Source: Sinotaia quadrata (taxonomy: Eukaryota > Mollusca > Gastropoda > Architaenioglossa > Viviparidae). Taken from it: a DNA stretch of 64,000 bases. The DNA is taken from NCBI GenBank assembly GCA_028829895.1, contig CM054179.1:104405375-104469374 (forward strand), given 5' to 3'. The notes beneath the pieces were generated by a model. The model did no database searches. It was given only the letters and a program-made list of their open reading frames with translations, and was not told the origin of the DNA. Positions 1-10,548 of the stretch are shown in pieces (position 1 is the stretch's first letter; each line of letters begins with the position of its first letter). The position numbers and the translations under genes were made by a program.

Positions 1-814
1 AACTTAAAAACAGACGTGTCTGTAAGTTCACCACTAACCTTTCTCCAGATGAAATCGTTGATACTGAAAAAAGCCTGAGTTGTCTGTCCCTTCCCGTTTA
101 TACGGCCACCTTAACACAACACCAGCACAACTAATTGAACCCCGCACTCAAAATACTTCCTGTGGGTGTATGTTAGTAGGCTGGTGGGATGGGGGGGTCC
201 GACTCGTTATTTATCTGGATATAATATGTTCCTGTATGTTTTGCCGTGCCCGCAAACTGCCGTTGAAAAAGAAACAAACAAATCGCCTGTTTAGAAAAGC
301 GAAAACCAGACTACAGCTACGAAAATTATGGCAACAACAAAATAGTATGGAGTTCTTTAAAAAGATTTTGTTAAAATTCGATTTGTTTCAATTTTATATA
401 ATTTTTCAAATCTAAATTTTACAGTCACACGCATATAGCACGTCCCGAAACTTCATGGTTTATAAGCACGTGAATTTAATATTACTTACTTTAACTTTTA
501 GCGCTTTTACATTGATAAGCATATATATATATATTTCAGAGAACACAACTAACTGTTAAGTACAAATGTGTCGTGCACATTACGCTAAAGTAAAAGCTAC
601 ATTTACAAAAGGAGCTCACTCAACACATATTACATATTTAATAAAGATTAGTCCAGTAAAAATAGCTGATGGTGGTAATGATTTAATAGGAATTGAGTAT
701 GCTCCAGAAACAAAATTAGTGTCCGTACAGTATTAAAAGGAAAGAATTCTCCTCCACTGATACTCATTCTGTCCCGTCTCAGAACTCTTTCACACCCACA
801 CACAATTACACGCG
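1..814. other. AT-rich unique DNA, no supported gene
   Basis: No tandem structure and no recognisable protein. An open frame of 111 codons on the plus strand (80-415) has no domain, signal peptide or motif that I recognise, and its composition changes from mixed to Lys/Phe/Ile-rich as the DNA becomes AT-rich. That is typical of a chance frame. A short (TA)n run lies near 521-533. Confidence 0.6.
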
Positions 815-848
815 TACTCTCTCTGTCTCTGTCTGTCTGTCTGTCTGT

Positions 849-911
<63 letters not shown>
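815..911. repeat. TCTG/TC microsatellite
   Basis: A TCTG-type run (about 829-849) is followed after a short interruption by an almost pure (TC)n run of about 29 dinucleotides (853-911). The plus strand is pyrimidine-only over the TC block, so it has mirror symmetry and could form triplex DNA. Confidence 0.95.
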
Positions 912-916
<5 letters not shown>

Positions 917-1070
917 TGTGATTGTTTTTGAGACACTTCAGTAATATATCTCAGCAATTCAAATATTCCGAGTAACCTACCCGATAGTGAGTCTATCCTA
1001 GCTCCCACAATGAAAGTTCTCTACAGAAGTCAGGAATTGGCTGCATTTATCTGTGTTATATTAAATGCAA

Positions 1071-1593
1071 CAGCTTGCAGCGAGTCATAGACTATGTGTA
1101 CTATAAAGTTCACAGCGAGTCATATAGATTGTGAGTACTATACAGCTTGCAGCGAGTAATGCAGACTGTGTTCACTACATAGCTTGCACCGAATCATATT
1201 AGTCTGCGTGTTCTAAACAACTTGTAGAGAGTAATATAGACTGTGTTCATTATACAGCTTGGAGAGAGTAATATAGACTGTGTTCATTATACAGCTTGGA
1301 GAGAGTAATATAGACTGTGTCAGTTTACTGCACAGCTTACAGCGAGTAATTTAGGTGACATTTACTACACAGCTTACAGCGAGTAATTTAGGTGACATTT
1401 ACTACACAGCTTACAGCGAGTAATTTAGGTGACATTTACTACACAGCTTACAGCGAGTAATTTAGGTGACATTTACTACATAGCTTACAGCGAGTAATTT
1501 AGGTGACATTTACTACACAGCTTACAGCGAGTAATTTAGGTGACATTTACTACACAGCTTACAGCGAGTAATTTGATATTTACTACACAGCTT
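1071..1593. repeat. 37-bp minisatellite with a divergence gradient
   Basis: Units contain CAGCTTACAGCGAGTAAT followed by a TTTAGGTGACATTTACTA-type half. Starts at 1331, 1368, 1405, 1442, 1479, 1516 and 1553 are exactly 37 bp apart and nearly identical. From 1071 to 1330 the units are older: variable length (about 37-42 bp), GCTTGCAGCGAGTCAT-type first halves and ATAGACTGTGTTCATTAT-type second halves. The array is therefore old and diverged on the left and recently expanded on the right. Confidence 0.93.
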
Positions 1594-1724
1594 ATAAATA
1601 ACAACCTTGGTTGTGAAGTTGGAGACAGGCAAGTTGTCATAAATCGTCTTATCATTCTCGCTTCGCAAAGTGTGTGCACTAGACAGTCGTCAGTAACAAC
1701 CACCACATACCTACCATCCTAGAT

Positions 1725-1840
1725 TGCCATTAACCAACCACGAAGAGAACTAACCAAGTGAAAAGGAAGCAGCTGGCTACAACTACTAGCCCATCATCCA
1801 AGAGTGTCAGTGCCATTGACCAGCCATGAAGGGAACTAAC
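1725..1840. repeat. Diverged 86-bp duplication
   Basis: The motif TGCCATT, then a CCA/CAG block, then GAAGRGAACTAAC occurs at 1725 and again at 1811 (spacing 86). Only about 30 bp at each end is clearly alike, so this is an old or partial duplication. Confidence 0.5.
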
Positions 1841-2225
1841 ATTTAAATAGAACAGAAAACCATTCAATCGGAACCATCCATCTATCATCCAGCCCAGCCC
1901 AACTATACAGTTAATCAATGTACAAACGATCATGAGTACTCGAAGTCTAAGACAAGGCACAGTAGGGCATGGTAGATTCATTAGGAAAAATTAATCATGT
2001 ATAATTGATTTATAACACGGTAATTTAATTAACTTAATTGAATTTTGTTGATTGCCATAATTTGGTTCTAAATGTGAAGAGCATCAACTAAATATTGAGG
2101 TTTTATTTAGTTCTTTATTATTCTGCTATTAAGAAGAAAAATATGTTTAGATCTGGTTTCTACAACAATAGGACATTTTAATTCTGAAAAAAAAATATAT
2201 TAACAAATGTTGTATCGTTTTAAGT
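1841..2225. other. Unique AT-rich spacer
   Basis: No repeat, RNA or coding signal seen. TTAATTAACTTAATTGAATT-type AT-rich sequence lies near 2026-2043. Confidence 0.5.
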
Positions 2226-2410
2226 TAACTCTTCATTCTGTGTCAGCGTGACGTATTACTACAACTTTATTATCAAGCAGAAAAGAACTTTCAATCTTGC
2301 TCTTCATTCCGTGTCGCGAAGACAGCGTGACGTATTACTACGGCTTTGTATTCTGTAATAGGAAAGACAGAAAAGACTTTTCAATCTTGCTCTTCATTCT
2401 GTATCAGGAG
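2226..2410. repeat. Irregular 71/90-bp triplication
   Basis: CTCTTCATTC starts at 2229, 2300 and 2390. The first two copies continue into a shared GCGTGACGTATTACTAC block and all have AAAAGA..TTTCAATCTTGCTC spacers. Unit length differs (71 and 90 bp) because of an internal insertion or deletion. Confidence 0.8.
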
Positions 2411-3376
2411 ACAAAGGAGAACTGTGCTTTAAAATAGTGCCCCTGCCGTCTCTGATCAATGTTTACTTCCTACTAATGTCTTTTAAATTAACTCTGTGCC
2501 TACCAAAAACAAAATGGGCATTAATATATATATATATATATTTTACGTGCGTTTTGCCCCCCAGCCTGCACCAAAGGGGTCACGTGATCTGCGACATCGA
2601 AACCATCGATGCCTTAAACACATTCACAGAAGTGATATAGATTAAGAAAAATCCTTCAAAAATTTTAAAACAGCATTATACAATTAATTTTATTAAAAGA
2701 AAAAGAAAGTTGTTTACTCAAGTTGTTTTAACTTTCCAGTAGGAACAACCCCATTTCACAGTGTTCCGTTAATAATTACATACACTGTCCAGTACCTCAC
2801 CCACCCACCCCCTTCACAACCTATGCAAATGTTAACTACAGTCACCGAAATTAATAGATTGTTAATAGACAAAACGTGCCAGTCTTTCTAACCTCTCCAT
2901 TATGTGAACTACATACATACCCATCCTACGCAAATATCATCTAAAATCATCGTAGACTTAGAGGTAAAGCTTACCTGTCCTTTCAGTCTGTCCATGAATC
3001 GTCAACTAGTTCATTACACTGTAGCACACGATGTATAAATAGGTAGCCCCACGAATGACTAACTGCAGTGAATAACAATCCACTCAGTGTGTTGGTATTG
3101 ATTGAACTAAGATTCCACACCACCAACAGGTGTGGACTTTTCAAGGTCGATTCTTTTCTTATATAGCATCCGTTACGTTTTAAATTTAGTGTCTGCCAAA
3201 AGAGTGTGACAATTAAACTCGAGTTGAAAGCCAACAGAATTGGTTTCACAACTAACGGCGGGTTAGTATTTTGTGTCAAAAATTGGTTTGACAGCAAGGC
3301 TCGAAATTAATGTCAACAAAAATAGTTCAGCCTATAGTTCTGAGTTTAATTTTTTCCCCAAAATGTTTTAGAATCA
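2411..3376. other. Unique DNA
   Basis: About 1 kb with no convincing gene. A (TA)n run sits at about 2525-2541. The right end (about 3280-3330) shares TTTGACAGC..TTAATGTCAAC with the array at 3955-4146, so it may be an outlying diverged copy of that unit. A 104-codon minus-strand open frame (2983-3297) has no recognisable domain. Confidence 0.5.
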
Positions 3377-3920
3377 TAGCTAATTCAAGTCTGATGTAAA
3401 TAAACATGAGTTTACAGATAGGTAAGAGTTAAGTTTGAATAAATATGATTTTATAGATAGGTCAGAGTTAAGCGCCAATAAACAGGATTTTACAGATAGG
3501 TCATAGTTAAGTGTCAATAAAAATGATTTTATAGATAGGTCAGAGTTGAGTGTCAATAAATATGATTTTATAGATAGGTCAGAGTTAAGTGTCAATAAAT
3601 ATAATTTTATAGATAGGTCAGAGTTTAGTGTCAATAAATATAATTTTATAGATAGGTCAGAGTTAAGTGTCAATAAATATAATTTTATAGATAGGTCAGG
3701 GTTAAGTGTCAATAAATATAATTTTATAGATAGGTCAGAGTTAAGTATCAATAAATATAATTTTATAGATAGGTCAGAGTTAAGTGTCAATAAATATAAT
3801 TTTATAAATATGTCAGAGTTAAGTGTCAATAAATATAATTTTATAGATAATCTTGAGTTTAGCATCATCAGATATGATCTTACTGACAGGTTTGAACTTA
3901 ATATCAACAAACATTACCTA
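3377..3920. repeat. 39-bp minisatellite open on both strands
   Basis: AGATAGGTCAGAGTTAAG marks units starting at 3416, 3455, 3494, 3533, 3572, 3611, 3650, 3689, 3728, 3767 and 3806, exactly 39 bp apart. Diverged half-copies flank both ends. Because 39 bp is 13 codons and no stop falls in one frame of either strand, both strands give long open frames made of 13-residue repeats (plus: SVNKYNFIDRSEL type; minus: LSIKLYLLTLNSD type). There is no signal peptide or unique flanking coding sequence, so I read this as non-coding satellite DNA. Confidence 0.93.
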
Positions 3921-3954
3921 ACAATTGTTTGGATTTACTGCAACAAAAATGGTC

Positions 3955-4146
3955 TGAGAGCCAGGTGTGAGTTTAATGTCAACTAGTATACTTTCACAGC
4001 TAAGACTAAGCATACTGTAAAATATAAAAATGGTTTGACAGCTTGATTTGAGTTTAATGTCAACTAATATACTTTCACAGCTAAGACTAAGTATACTGTA
4101 AAATATAAAAATGGGTTTGACAGCTTGATTTGAGTTTAATGTCAAA
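3955..4146. repeat. 81-bp minisatellite, about 2.3 copies
   Basis: GAGTTTAATGTCAAC starts at 3969, 4050 and 4132 (spacing 81 and 82). The units also share TTTCACAGCTAAGACTAAG and an AAATATAAAAATGG block. It abuts the 39-bp array, and both units contain TTTAATGTCAA-type words, which suggests the two arrays arose from the same local sequence. Confidence 0.9.
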
Positions 4147-5189
4147 ATAAAGATTATATATATGGCAGTTTAGGACTTGTAAATTTCAAAGTAGTTTTTA
4201 TCAAATGTAAACACCAAAATTAAAAAAAATAATAATAATAAAGGCAACAACTTCTCGGTTATTTTTTCTCTCGCCAAACTGCTCAACAGTTAAGAAAAAG
4301 TGTTTTAGAGAGGACGTTATACGTACGTAATGGACAATTACAAAAATTACTGACTGATTGGCTTTTTCTCGTCTTGGCTCACTTGTTGACCTGAATCAAA
4401 TTATTCTTTGCTCCGTGTGTTGACTGACTGACTGGATGAATTAATTCCATTACCGTAATGATGATTTAATGAAAAGTCTTCAGCAAAGATATGTGTTGAA
4501 TAAAGTGAGAGAAAGAAATGCATGACTCTTGAATTAATAATACTCAAGTCGAGAGAATATTATGCTCTCTACAGTCGTGTGACATCGCTTTCAAGTCACT
4601 CTACAGATCTCGAACGTGCAAGAAGCACCTTGTCCTTATTGTTGTCTAGCAACCCGACACAAGCGTAATACAGAAACAAACAAGCGTCAACCCACCTAGA
4701 CCAATATATGCTCATCCCAAACTAAGAGGTCGAGACGTGAAAGATAATTTACTAGTAGTTCCTTCAAATAAACGAGCATACATTTGTCCGGTCTTAAAAC
4801 ATCCTCAGAAAGAAATTGATGTGAATACAGTTCTTGGTGACGGTCATGGTGGTGGTGGTTGTGTTTGCTTCTTTCATGTTCAGGTACCTGCCTGTGACAT
4901 TTACGTCCCGAGCTGCTCACTCTCTGTCCTGGTATGTTCTATAGACGGATTTGTCTCCTCTCACTCTGCTCTGGGGAGGTGAGCCGGGCGGGTGTTCTGG
5001 TGCAATCGCATCCCTGCTATCGTCGAAGAGGGTGGGGTGGAGGCGTTCCCGTTTCTTCTTTACCGCTGTTGGTGGTGTAGAATAGATGCTTTTTTTCTTA
5101 CCTTTGAGTGCATCACAGTCATCATCAAAGATACATGAACGTTAGGGACGAGTGTGAGTTCTGTCAGTATGGTTTACATTTAAAGTTTT
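4147..5189. other. Unique DNA
   Basis: About 1 kb with no repeat array. Overlapping short open frames near 4696-4982 lie on both strands. The plus frame is Val/Cys-rich and resembles no family I know. No coding call is made. Confidence 0.5.
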
Positions 5190-5452
5190 GTATTCCCTTC
5201 CCCACTGTCTGTACAATGAGTAGATGATTTTTGTACCCCTTTCTCCACTGTCTGTACAATGAGTAGATGATTTTTGTACCCCTTTCTCCACTGTCTGTAC
5301 AATGAGTGGAAGATGATTTTTGTACCCCTTTCTCCACTGTCTGTACAATGAATAGATGATTTTTGTACCCCTTTCTCCACTGTCTGTACAATGAATAGAT
5401 GATTTTTGTACCCCTTTCTCCACTGTCTATACAATGAGTGGAAGATGATTTT
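5190..5452. repeat. 44/48-bp minisatellite
   Basis: CCACTGTCTGTACAATGA recurs six times; each unit continues with a TAGATGATTTTTGTACCCCT-type block. Most units are 44 bp. The third and last carry a 4-bp insertion (GTGGAAGATG in place of GTAGATG), giving 48 bp. As 44 is not a multiple of three, repetitive open frames appear in several minus-strand frames, which argues against a real repeated protein. Confidence 0.93.
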
Positions 5453-5905
5453 TTTTTACCTGGACGAATGTAATGAGTGTTTTATGTGTGATGTATTCAT
5501 CTTGTTCCAGGAGGGGGAGGGGAGGGGATATAGGAGGGTGCGTTGAGTAAAAGAGAGTTGCAGTTGGATTATTTCTTTAAGGAGTGAATTTCCTTGGTCT
5601 CTGTGCTGTGTGCATTTAGTGCGACAGTGTTGTATTGTCTGTCCAGAAGTGCGTGCATGCTTTTGTTTGCCCAATTTAGGTTTGTGTAATAGGAATGGGG
5701 TGTGTTCAATCTGAGCATGTGAACTGATTTGTTTCATGTGTTGGGGGGGGGAGAGGGGGAGGCAGGGTGATGGTGTTTTGTATATGGGAGTTGTGTAAGA
5801 GGGTGGGCGGCCGTGTTTGTTCTGTTTGTGCGGCCCTTTTGTTTGTTGTTTCCTTTCCTCTGACTTTAGAATGGTTAGCATCTTAGGCTAATTAGTGAGC
5901 GTGCA
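5453..5905. other. Unique G-rich plus strand
   Basis: A 141-codon minus-strand open frame (5456-5881) is Lys/Gln/His/Pro-rich with no domain I recognise. The plus strand is G/T-rich with a G9 run at 5743-5751. I think the frame is compositional. Confidence 0.4.
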
Positions 5906-6672
5906 TTTTTGTCTAATTTGTTAATGTAATGTCTTCTATGTTAATGTTGTTTCTAAGTTGTTAATGTAATATCTAATTTGTTATTAATTTATTAAATATA
6001 GTGAGTACGTTTGTTGGGTTGTGTCTTATTTGCTAATGTACTGTCTAACTTTGTTGTGCAGTGTTTAAGTTGCTAAAATACTGTATATTTTTGTTGTATA
6101 GTGTCTAATTGGCTAATATACTGTCTAACTTTGTTGTGCAGTGTCTAAGATGCCAGTGTACTAATTTTGTTGTGTTGTGTCTAAGTTTATTGTACTGTCT
6201 AATTTTGTTGTGTCGTGTCTTATTTGCTAATGTACTGTATATTTTTGTTGTATAGTGTCTAATTGGTTAATGTACTAATTTTGTTCTGTAGTGTCTTTTA
6301 GGCTAATATACTAATTTTATTGCGTAGTGTCTTGTAGGCTAATGTACTAATTTGTTGTATAGTGTCTAAGTTGGTAATGTACTGTCTAATTATACTGTGT
6401 AGTGTCTAAGTTGATAAAGTACTCTCTGCGTGTTGTGTAGTGTCTTATTTGCTATTGTACTGTCCAATTTTGTTGTGTAGTCTCCACGTTGCTAAAGTAA
6501 TGTATAATTTTGTTGTGTAGTGTCTTATTTGCTATTGTACTATCTGATTTTGTTGTGCAGTGTCTAAGTTGCTAATGCACTGTCTAATATTATTGGGTAG
6601 TGTCTATTATGCTAATATACTGTCTAATTTTTTAGGGTAGTGTCTTATTTGCTAATGTAGTAATTTTTGTGT
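5906..6672. repeat. Degenerate ~40-bp minisatellite
   Basis: About 18-19 diverged units built from TGCTAATGTACTGTCTAAT and TTTGTTGTGTAGTGTCTAAG halves, with many substitutions and deletions. Spacing is about 36-44 bp. This is the most eroded long array in the first 10 kb. Confidence 0.85.
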
Positions 6673-6955
6673 ACTAAACGTATAACCCAAGTCTATCGTT
6701 GGGCAAAAATTTGAAATGATTACTTGTACAGTGTATGGAAATATCGCATACTGAATTAAGTAACTTAGTGAGACACGATTGCTGTAGTTATTTATTTATA
6801 CATAAACTTTACTCTGGGAAGTTTGACCTGATTTCGAAAGAAAAAGGAAAAAATTAGCTTTGCTTATCTAATTTTGTAAATTGTCTCTCTGGTTAATCAA
6901 TGTCAACTCGAAAAAGATGTTTAATCAGCAAGCTTAACACTACTAAAGTTAATGC
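6673..6955. other. Unique AT-rich spacer
   Basis: Nothing recognisable between the degenerate array and the GT-rich block. Confidence 0.4.
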
Positions 6956-7130
6956 AATGCTTGTGTGTATGTGCGTGTGATTTGTGTGTTTGTGTGTGTG
7001 TGAATTTGTGTGTATTAGTGAGTGTTTGAGTGTATGCAAGCGTGAATGAGTATGTATATGCGAATTTATATGATGCGTACGTGCGGGCGTGTGTGTGTAT
7101 GTGTGTGCGAGTGCATGAGTGTGTAAACTA
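6956..7130. repeat. Imperfect GT-rich block
   Basis: Alternating GT with interruptions (TGTGTGTATGTGCGTGTG type), extending as scattered TGTATG/GTGCG words to about 7125. Probably an old decayed (GT)n microsatellite. Confidence 0.7.
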
Positions 7131-7412
7131 TCATGGTTATAATAGTGACGAAAACTTCTTCAAGGAGTGTCATATTATATTTTCTGGATGGAAGTAAGAT
7201 GTTACTTTGGAAATTAGAATGAATAATCCTTAAATGGAAATAATTATAAAATATCATTATAATAATCATTATAAAATGAATATAATCAGAGATAATGAAG
7301 CAAATTCCGTCATCCATCCATCCATCTTGTGCTTATTTATATTGTTTTATATAAACAATAAGGTACTTATATATATATTTCTGTGGTTATTTGCTAATAT
7401 AGTTCAAGAGCA
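7131..7412. other. AT-rich spacer
   Basis: No gene. Short ATCC repeat at about 7311-7325 and TATATATAT near 7368. Confidence 0.4.
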
Positions 7413-7428
7413 CACATACACACGCGCG

Positions 7429-7466
<38 letters not shown>
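7413..7466. repeat. CG/CA alternating microsatellite
   Basis: A run of CG dinucleotides (about 7421-7437) leads directly into (CA)n to 7464. Purine-pyrimidine alternation with a CG core is the classic Z-DNA-prone composition. Confidence 0.9.
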
Positions 7467-7467
<1 letters not shown>

Positions 7468-7546
7468 GTATATTGCGGTTGAGATTTTTTAATAGTTCAT
7501 TATACGTATTTTGTAAGTTATTATCTACGTACATGAATTGTGTGTC

Positions 7547-7652
7547 CGTGTACTTCTTATATCCATGTATTTCTGATATCTATGTACTTCTGATATCTAT
7601 GTACTTCTTATATCTATGTATTTCTGATATCTATGTACTTCTTATATCTACA
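7547..7652. repeat. 17-bp minisatellite
   Basis: About six units of GATATCTATGTACTTCT with a TTATATC variant. Two variant types (TGATATC and TTATATC) alternate irregularly. Confidence 0.9.
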
Positions 7653-7716
7653 CACTGTGAGTTTGTCTGCTCCAGACTTATGGAGTCTGTCGATAAATCT
7701 GTTTGCATGTTACGAT

Positions 7717-7896
7717 TTCCACTATTCCATAATTGATTAACGATTTGGTGTTTATCACTGACAAGTTCTACCGGGTTCAGAATTTAACTGAAAGATGTTA
7801 TACTAATTCCACTATTCCATAATTGATTAACGATTTGGTGTTTGTCACTGACAAGTTCTACCGAGTTCAGAATTTAACTGAAAGATGGTGTTGTAC
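7717..7896. repeat. 90-bp tandem duplication
   Basis: CACTATTCCATAATTGATTA occurs at 7720 and 7810, and the two 90-bp copies stay nearly identical through GACAAGTTCTACCG.GTTCAG to AACTGAAAGATG. Only a few substitutions are seen, so the duplication is recent. Confidence 0.93.
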
Positions 7897-8242
7897 GAAG
7901 CCGACCTCCGTAGTTTCGTAAGATCTTCGGCAAGTTCTCATTTGTCCTGCAGAGCACTCTTCCTAGTCGATGCCAACAAAATCTTGAGTTAAATCACAAG
8001 TACCTACCTAATTTCAATCTATGTACCCAGCATCCACCTATTCATGCACCCACTAATCCATCACTTATCAACTTACCTGTTTGTATTTCTCTTTCAGTCT
8101 GTACATTTATCTATTCATGCTTATGTTTCAATCTTTGAAAACGAGATTCGAACACGTTGTCCGGTTTTCTAAAATTATTCGGAATAAAACGGATTCAAAA
8201 CTTTCCATCAATTATCACACTGCATGAACCATACAGTACTCA
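7897..8242. other. Unique spacer
   Basis: No coding or RNA feature. GAGATTCGAAC near 8144 faintly resembles part of a Pol III B box, but no tRNA-like fold was found around it. Confidence 0.4.
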
Positions 8243-8505
8243 GTGATATATGAAAACTATCTGAAACAATTTGAAACTGTCAAACAATTTGAAACTATCT
8301 GAAACAATTAAAAAATGTCTGAAACAATTTGAAACTGTCTGAAATAATTTGAAACTATCTGAAACAATTTAAAACTGTCTGAATCAATTTGAAACTGTCT
8401 GAAATAATTTGAAACTATCTGAAACAATTTGAAACTATCTGAAACAATTTGAAACTGTCTGAAATAATTTGAAACTGTCTGAAACAATTTGAAACTGTCT
8501 GAAAT
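8243..8505. repeat. 20-bp minisatellite, about 12 copies
   Basis: Unit CTGAAACAATTTGAAACTRT repeated from about 8261 at a strict 20-bp period. Internal positions toggle between ACAATT/ATAATT and ACTGT/ACTAT. The 20-bp unit cycles through all frames, so the Phe/Ser/Val-rich minus-strand open frame across it is a by-product. Confidence 0.93.
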
Positions 8506-8753
8506 GTCCAGAGGAGAACATACACTCAACGATCTCATGACAAACAATTTCGTATCAACAATGTACCAAGGGTTCTGGCACCAAAACACTATTCTGCATT
8601 TCCGTTAAAAACATGACGAGACGTGAAGCATGAGGGGAAAAGAAATAATTATGCCGTTGTCGTGCAGCATATGCGCAGTTATCAACAAATTACAACGAAG
8701 TTCAAGTTAACGTGCTATTTTCACTTCCGTCACGGGTTTGACGCAACAGCAAA

Positions 8754-8756
<3 letters not shown>

Positions 8757-8823
<67 letters not shown>

Positions 8824-8826
8824 AAC
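8757..8826. repeat. (CA)n microsatellite
   Basis: About 30 uninterrupted CA dinucleotides, then CGCACACA at the right edge. Confidence 0.97.
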
Positions 8827-9591
8827 AAATGGGAACAATTACCTTTCAGCCAGTCACATGATTAAACAGTTTGTGGGTTGTTTTTTTTTCCACTCGCCAT
8901 CTCGTGAATCAGTACCGTTGTGTCACCGTGGACCCAGAAATTTCGATGCATATATATTTCTTGATCACACGTTCGATCACTTCACACAAAACATTTTTTT
9001 TGTTTTAAATGCACACCCCCGGCTCTTTCTAGGCACGCGGGGTCATGGAATGGATCACTTCACATCTCATGGCAGAATGTCTACTACCACTCTGCATCAC
9101 TGGAACTGATCAAGTCGGGCGACAGTAATCCGTGAACCTCAACCATAAATCCTTTAGATGGGCTTTTGTCAAGAAAACGAACACATCGACTAAAAGTCAA
9201 CCAGATCTAGTTTTCAAAACAATGGGAAAGTTTTAGGAACACAATGACATCTCAGGAACAATTTACTTTAACAGTTGTTTTCGTTTGGTTAACTGTCAAC
9301 TTTATGATTAACCCCCCAAAAAAAAATTCCTGTATGAATATTCCACTGGCAAAGAAATGCAAATTAGGATCTGCAGGTCTTTCGTTTAAGAAGTGCTTGT
9401 AAATCACACACCGTCCCGGTACAGCGACAGCGACAACTCTGAGAGCACAGGTAATAGGAGGAAGTTCGCTAAACACCGCGGTATGGACAAGCTCCAGTCC
9501 ACCACATACACTGCGTGAGCGAGCGAGTCCCGCAGTCAATGACGATCAAGTTGGACAACTCAGTGTTAAACGCGCTTCGAGATATGTAGAA

Positions 9592-9596
<5 letters not shown>
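8827..9596. other. Unique DNA with a GC-richer right half
   Basis: From about 9400 the base composition is more balanced with several CpGs (GACAGCGACAACTC, GAGCGAGCGAGTCCC). A 95-codon minus-strand open frame (9252-9539) has no domain I recognise. This could be a decayed promoter or exon region, but there is no further evidence. Confidence 0.35.

Positions 9597-9632
<36 letters not shown>
9597..9632. repeat. (GA)n microsatellite
   Basis: About 17 GA dinucleotides followed by a purine-rich GAAGGAGGGAGGGG tail. Confidence 0.95.
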
Positions 9633-9635
<3 letters not shown>

Positions 9636-9769
9636 AGGGAGGGGCCTTGGGTGAGGGAGGAGAAAAGAGAGATTTTCAGAGGACTTAAGCGTGCCACTTT
9701 CATAGCAGCGTGTACAGCCACTGCGGCAATGGAAGTTTGTTTCCGGCGACAGCTGTTCCGTGCGCTACT

Positions 9770-9972
9770 GTTTGTTGGGCCGGTTCTGTGCTTTTTCATT
9801 CTCCATCTTTGATTGCACAACTCTGGGCCTACCTGTTCTGTACTTTCTCTCCTCCTTTGTACAGTTTTAGGCCTACCTGCTCTGTGCTTTCTCTCCATAT
9901 TGAATTGTATAATTTTTTAGGCCTTCCTGTTCTGTGGAGTCATCTCCATCTTTGACTATGTAACTTAAGGTC
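9770..9972. repeat. Diverged ~50-bp minisatellite
   Basis: GGGCC/AGGCC followed by TACCTGTTCTGT and a TTTCTCTCC..TTTG tail recurs at about 9777, 9825, 9869 and 9920 (spacing 44-51). Units are imperfect. Confidence 0.75.
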
Positions 9973-10410
9973 TGTCCGATTTGCTTCTTTTAAGTGTTTT
10001 ATGCATTTATTAAGTGATTTATTAAGTTTTGTACTTTGTGCTGTAGTTCATTTTCTAAATACAACAAACGGTAATATAACATTTATGCAATGTCACGTTT
10101 TGTATGCTCATGTATGTCAGTATATTTATTAATTGGTACTGACCTTGACCTCCAAAAATGCGCAAAGCAAGTATTTTGTTTTCTTATGTTTATTATTATT
10201 TACTGTTGTCGGGACATTTAAGAAAAGGAATAAGGTTTTGTTAACATATTTTACTACAATGCATGTTACTTTTAAATTAACCCTTTGTACGCTTATTTTC
10301 TTTATTAAATTGTTAGAATCCTGTCGACGCGTAAAATGGTTTGATAAAATATACACGAAGCTTACGTTGTAAAATACCATCTTTAGTAGCTTAACCAGTC
10401 AACTAATGAC
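9973..10410. other. Unique AT-rich spacer
   Basis: Opposed short open frames on both strands (10129-10380) mirror each other's low-complexity composition. No gene called. Confidence 0.4.
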
Positions 10411-10530
10411 ATTATAATTTTATGTTTTCCATTTCCCAACCTATCAGAGATCTTGTCAAATTATAATTTTATGTTTTCCATTTCCCAACCTATCAGAGAT
10501 CTTGTCAAATTATAATTTTATGTTCCCCAT
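10411..10530. repeat. 49-bp tandem repeat, 2.4 copies
   Basis: Identical units start at 10411 and 10460 (ATTATAATTTTATGTTTTCC ... CAGAGATCTTGTCAA). A third partial copy begins at 10509 and decays before the DR1 element at 10549. The near identity of the first two units indicates a recent duplication. Confidence 0.95.
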
Positions 10531-10548
10531 TCAAAAAACTGTCAAAGT

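Noticed and set aside
80..415. 111-codon plus-strand open frame
   Set aside because: No recognisable domain, no repeat or splice support, and the C-terminal half is simply AT-rich sequence in translation.
3380..3986. Long antisense-overlapping repetitive proteins
   Set aside because: They are a consequence of a stop-free 39-bp unit; no unique flanking coding sequence or start context.
5142..5434. Three overlapping repetitive minus-strand proteins
   Set aside because: The same 44-bp unit read in three frames; cannot all be real, and no evidence favours one.
5142..5452. Regularly spaced repeats as a CRISPR array
   Set aside because: The repeats are contiguous units with no unique spacers, and the window is animal DNA. 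The same holds for all other arrays here.
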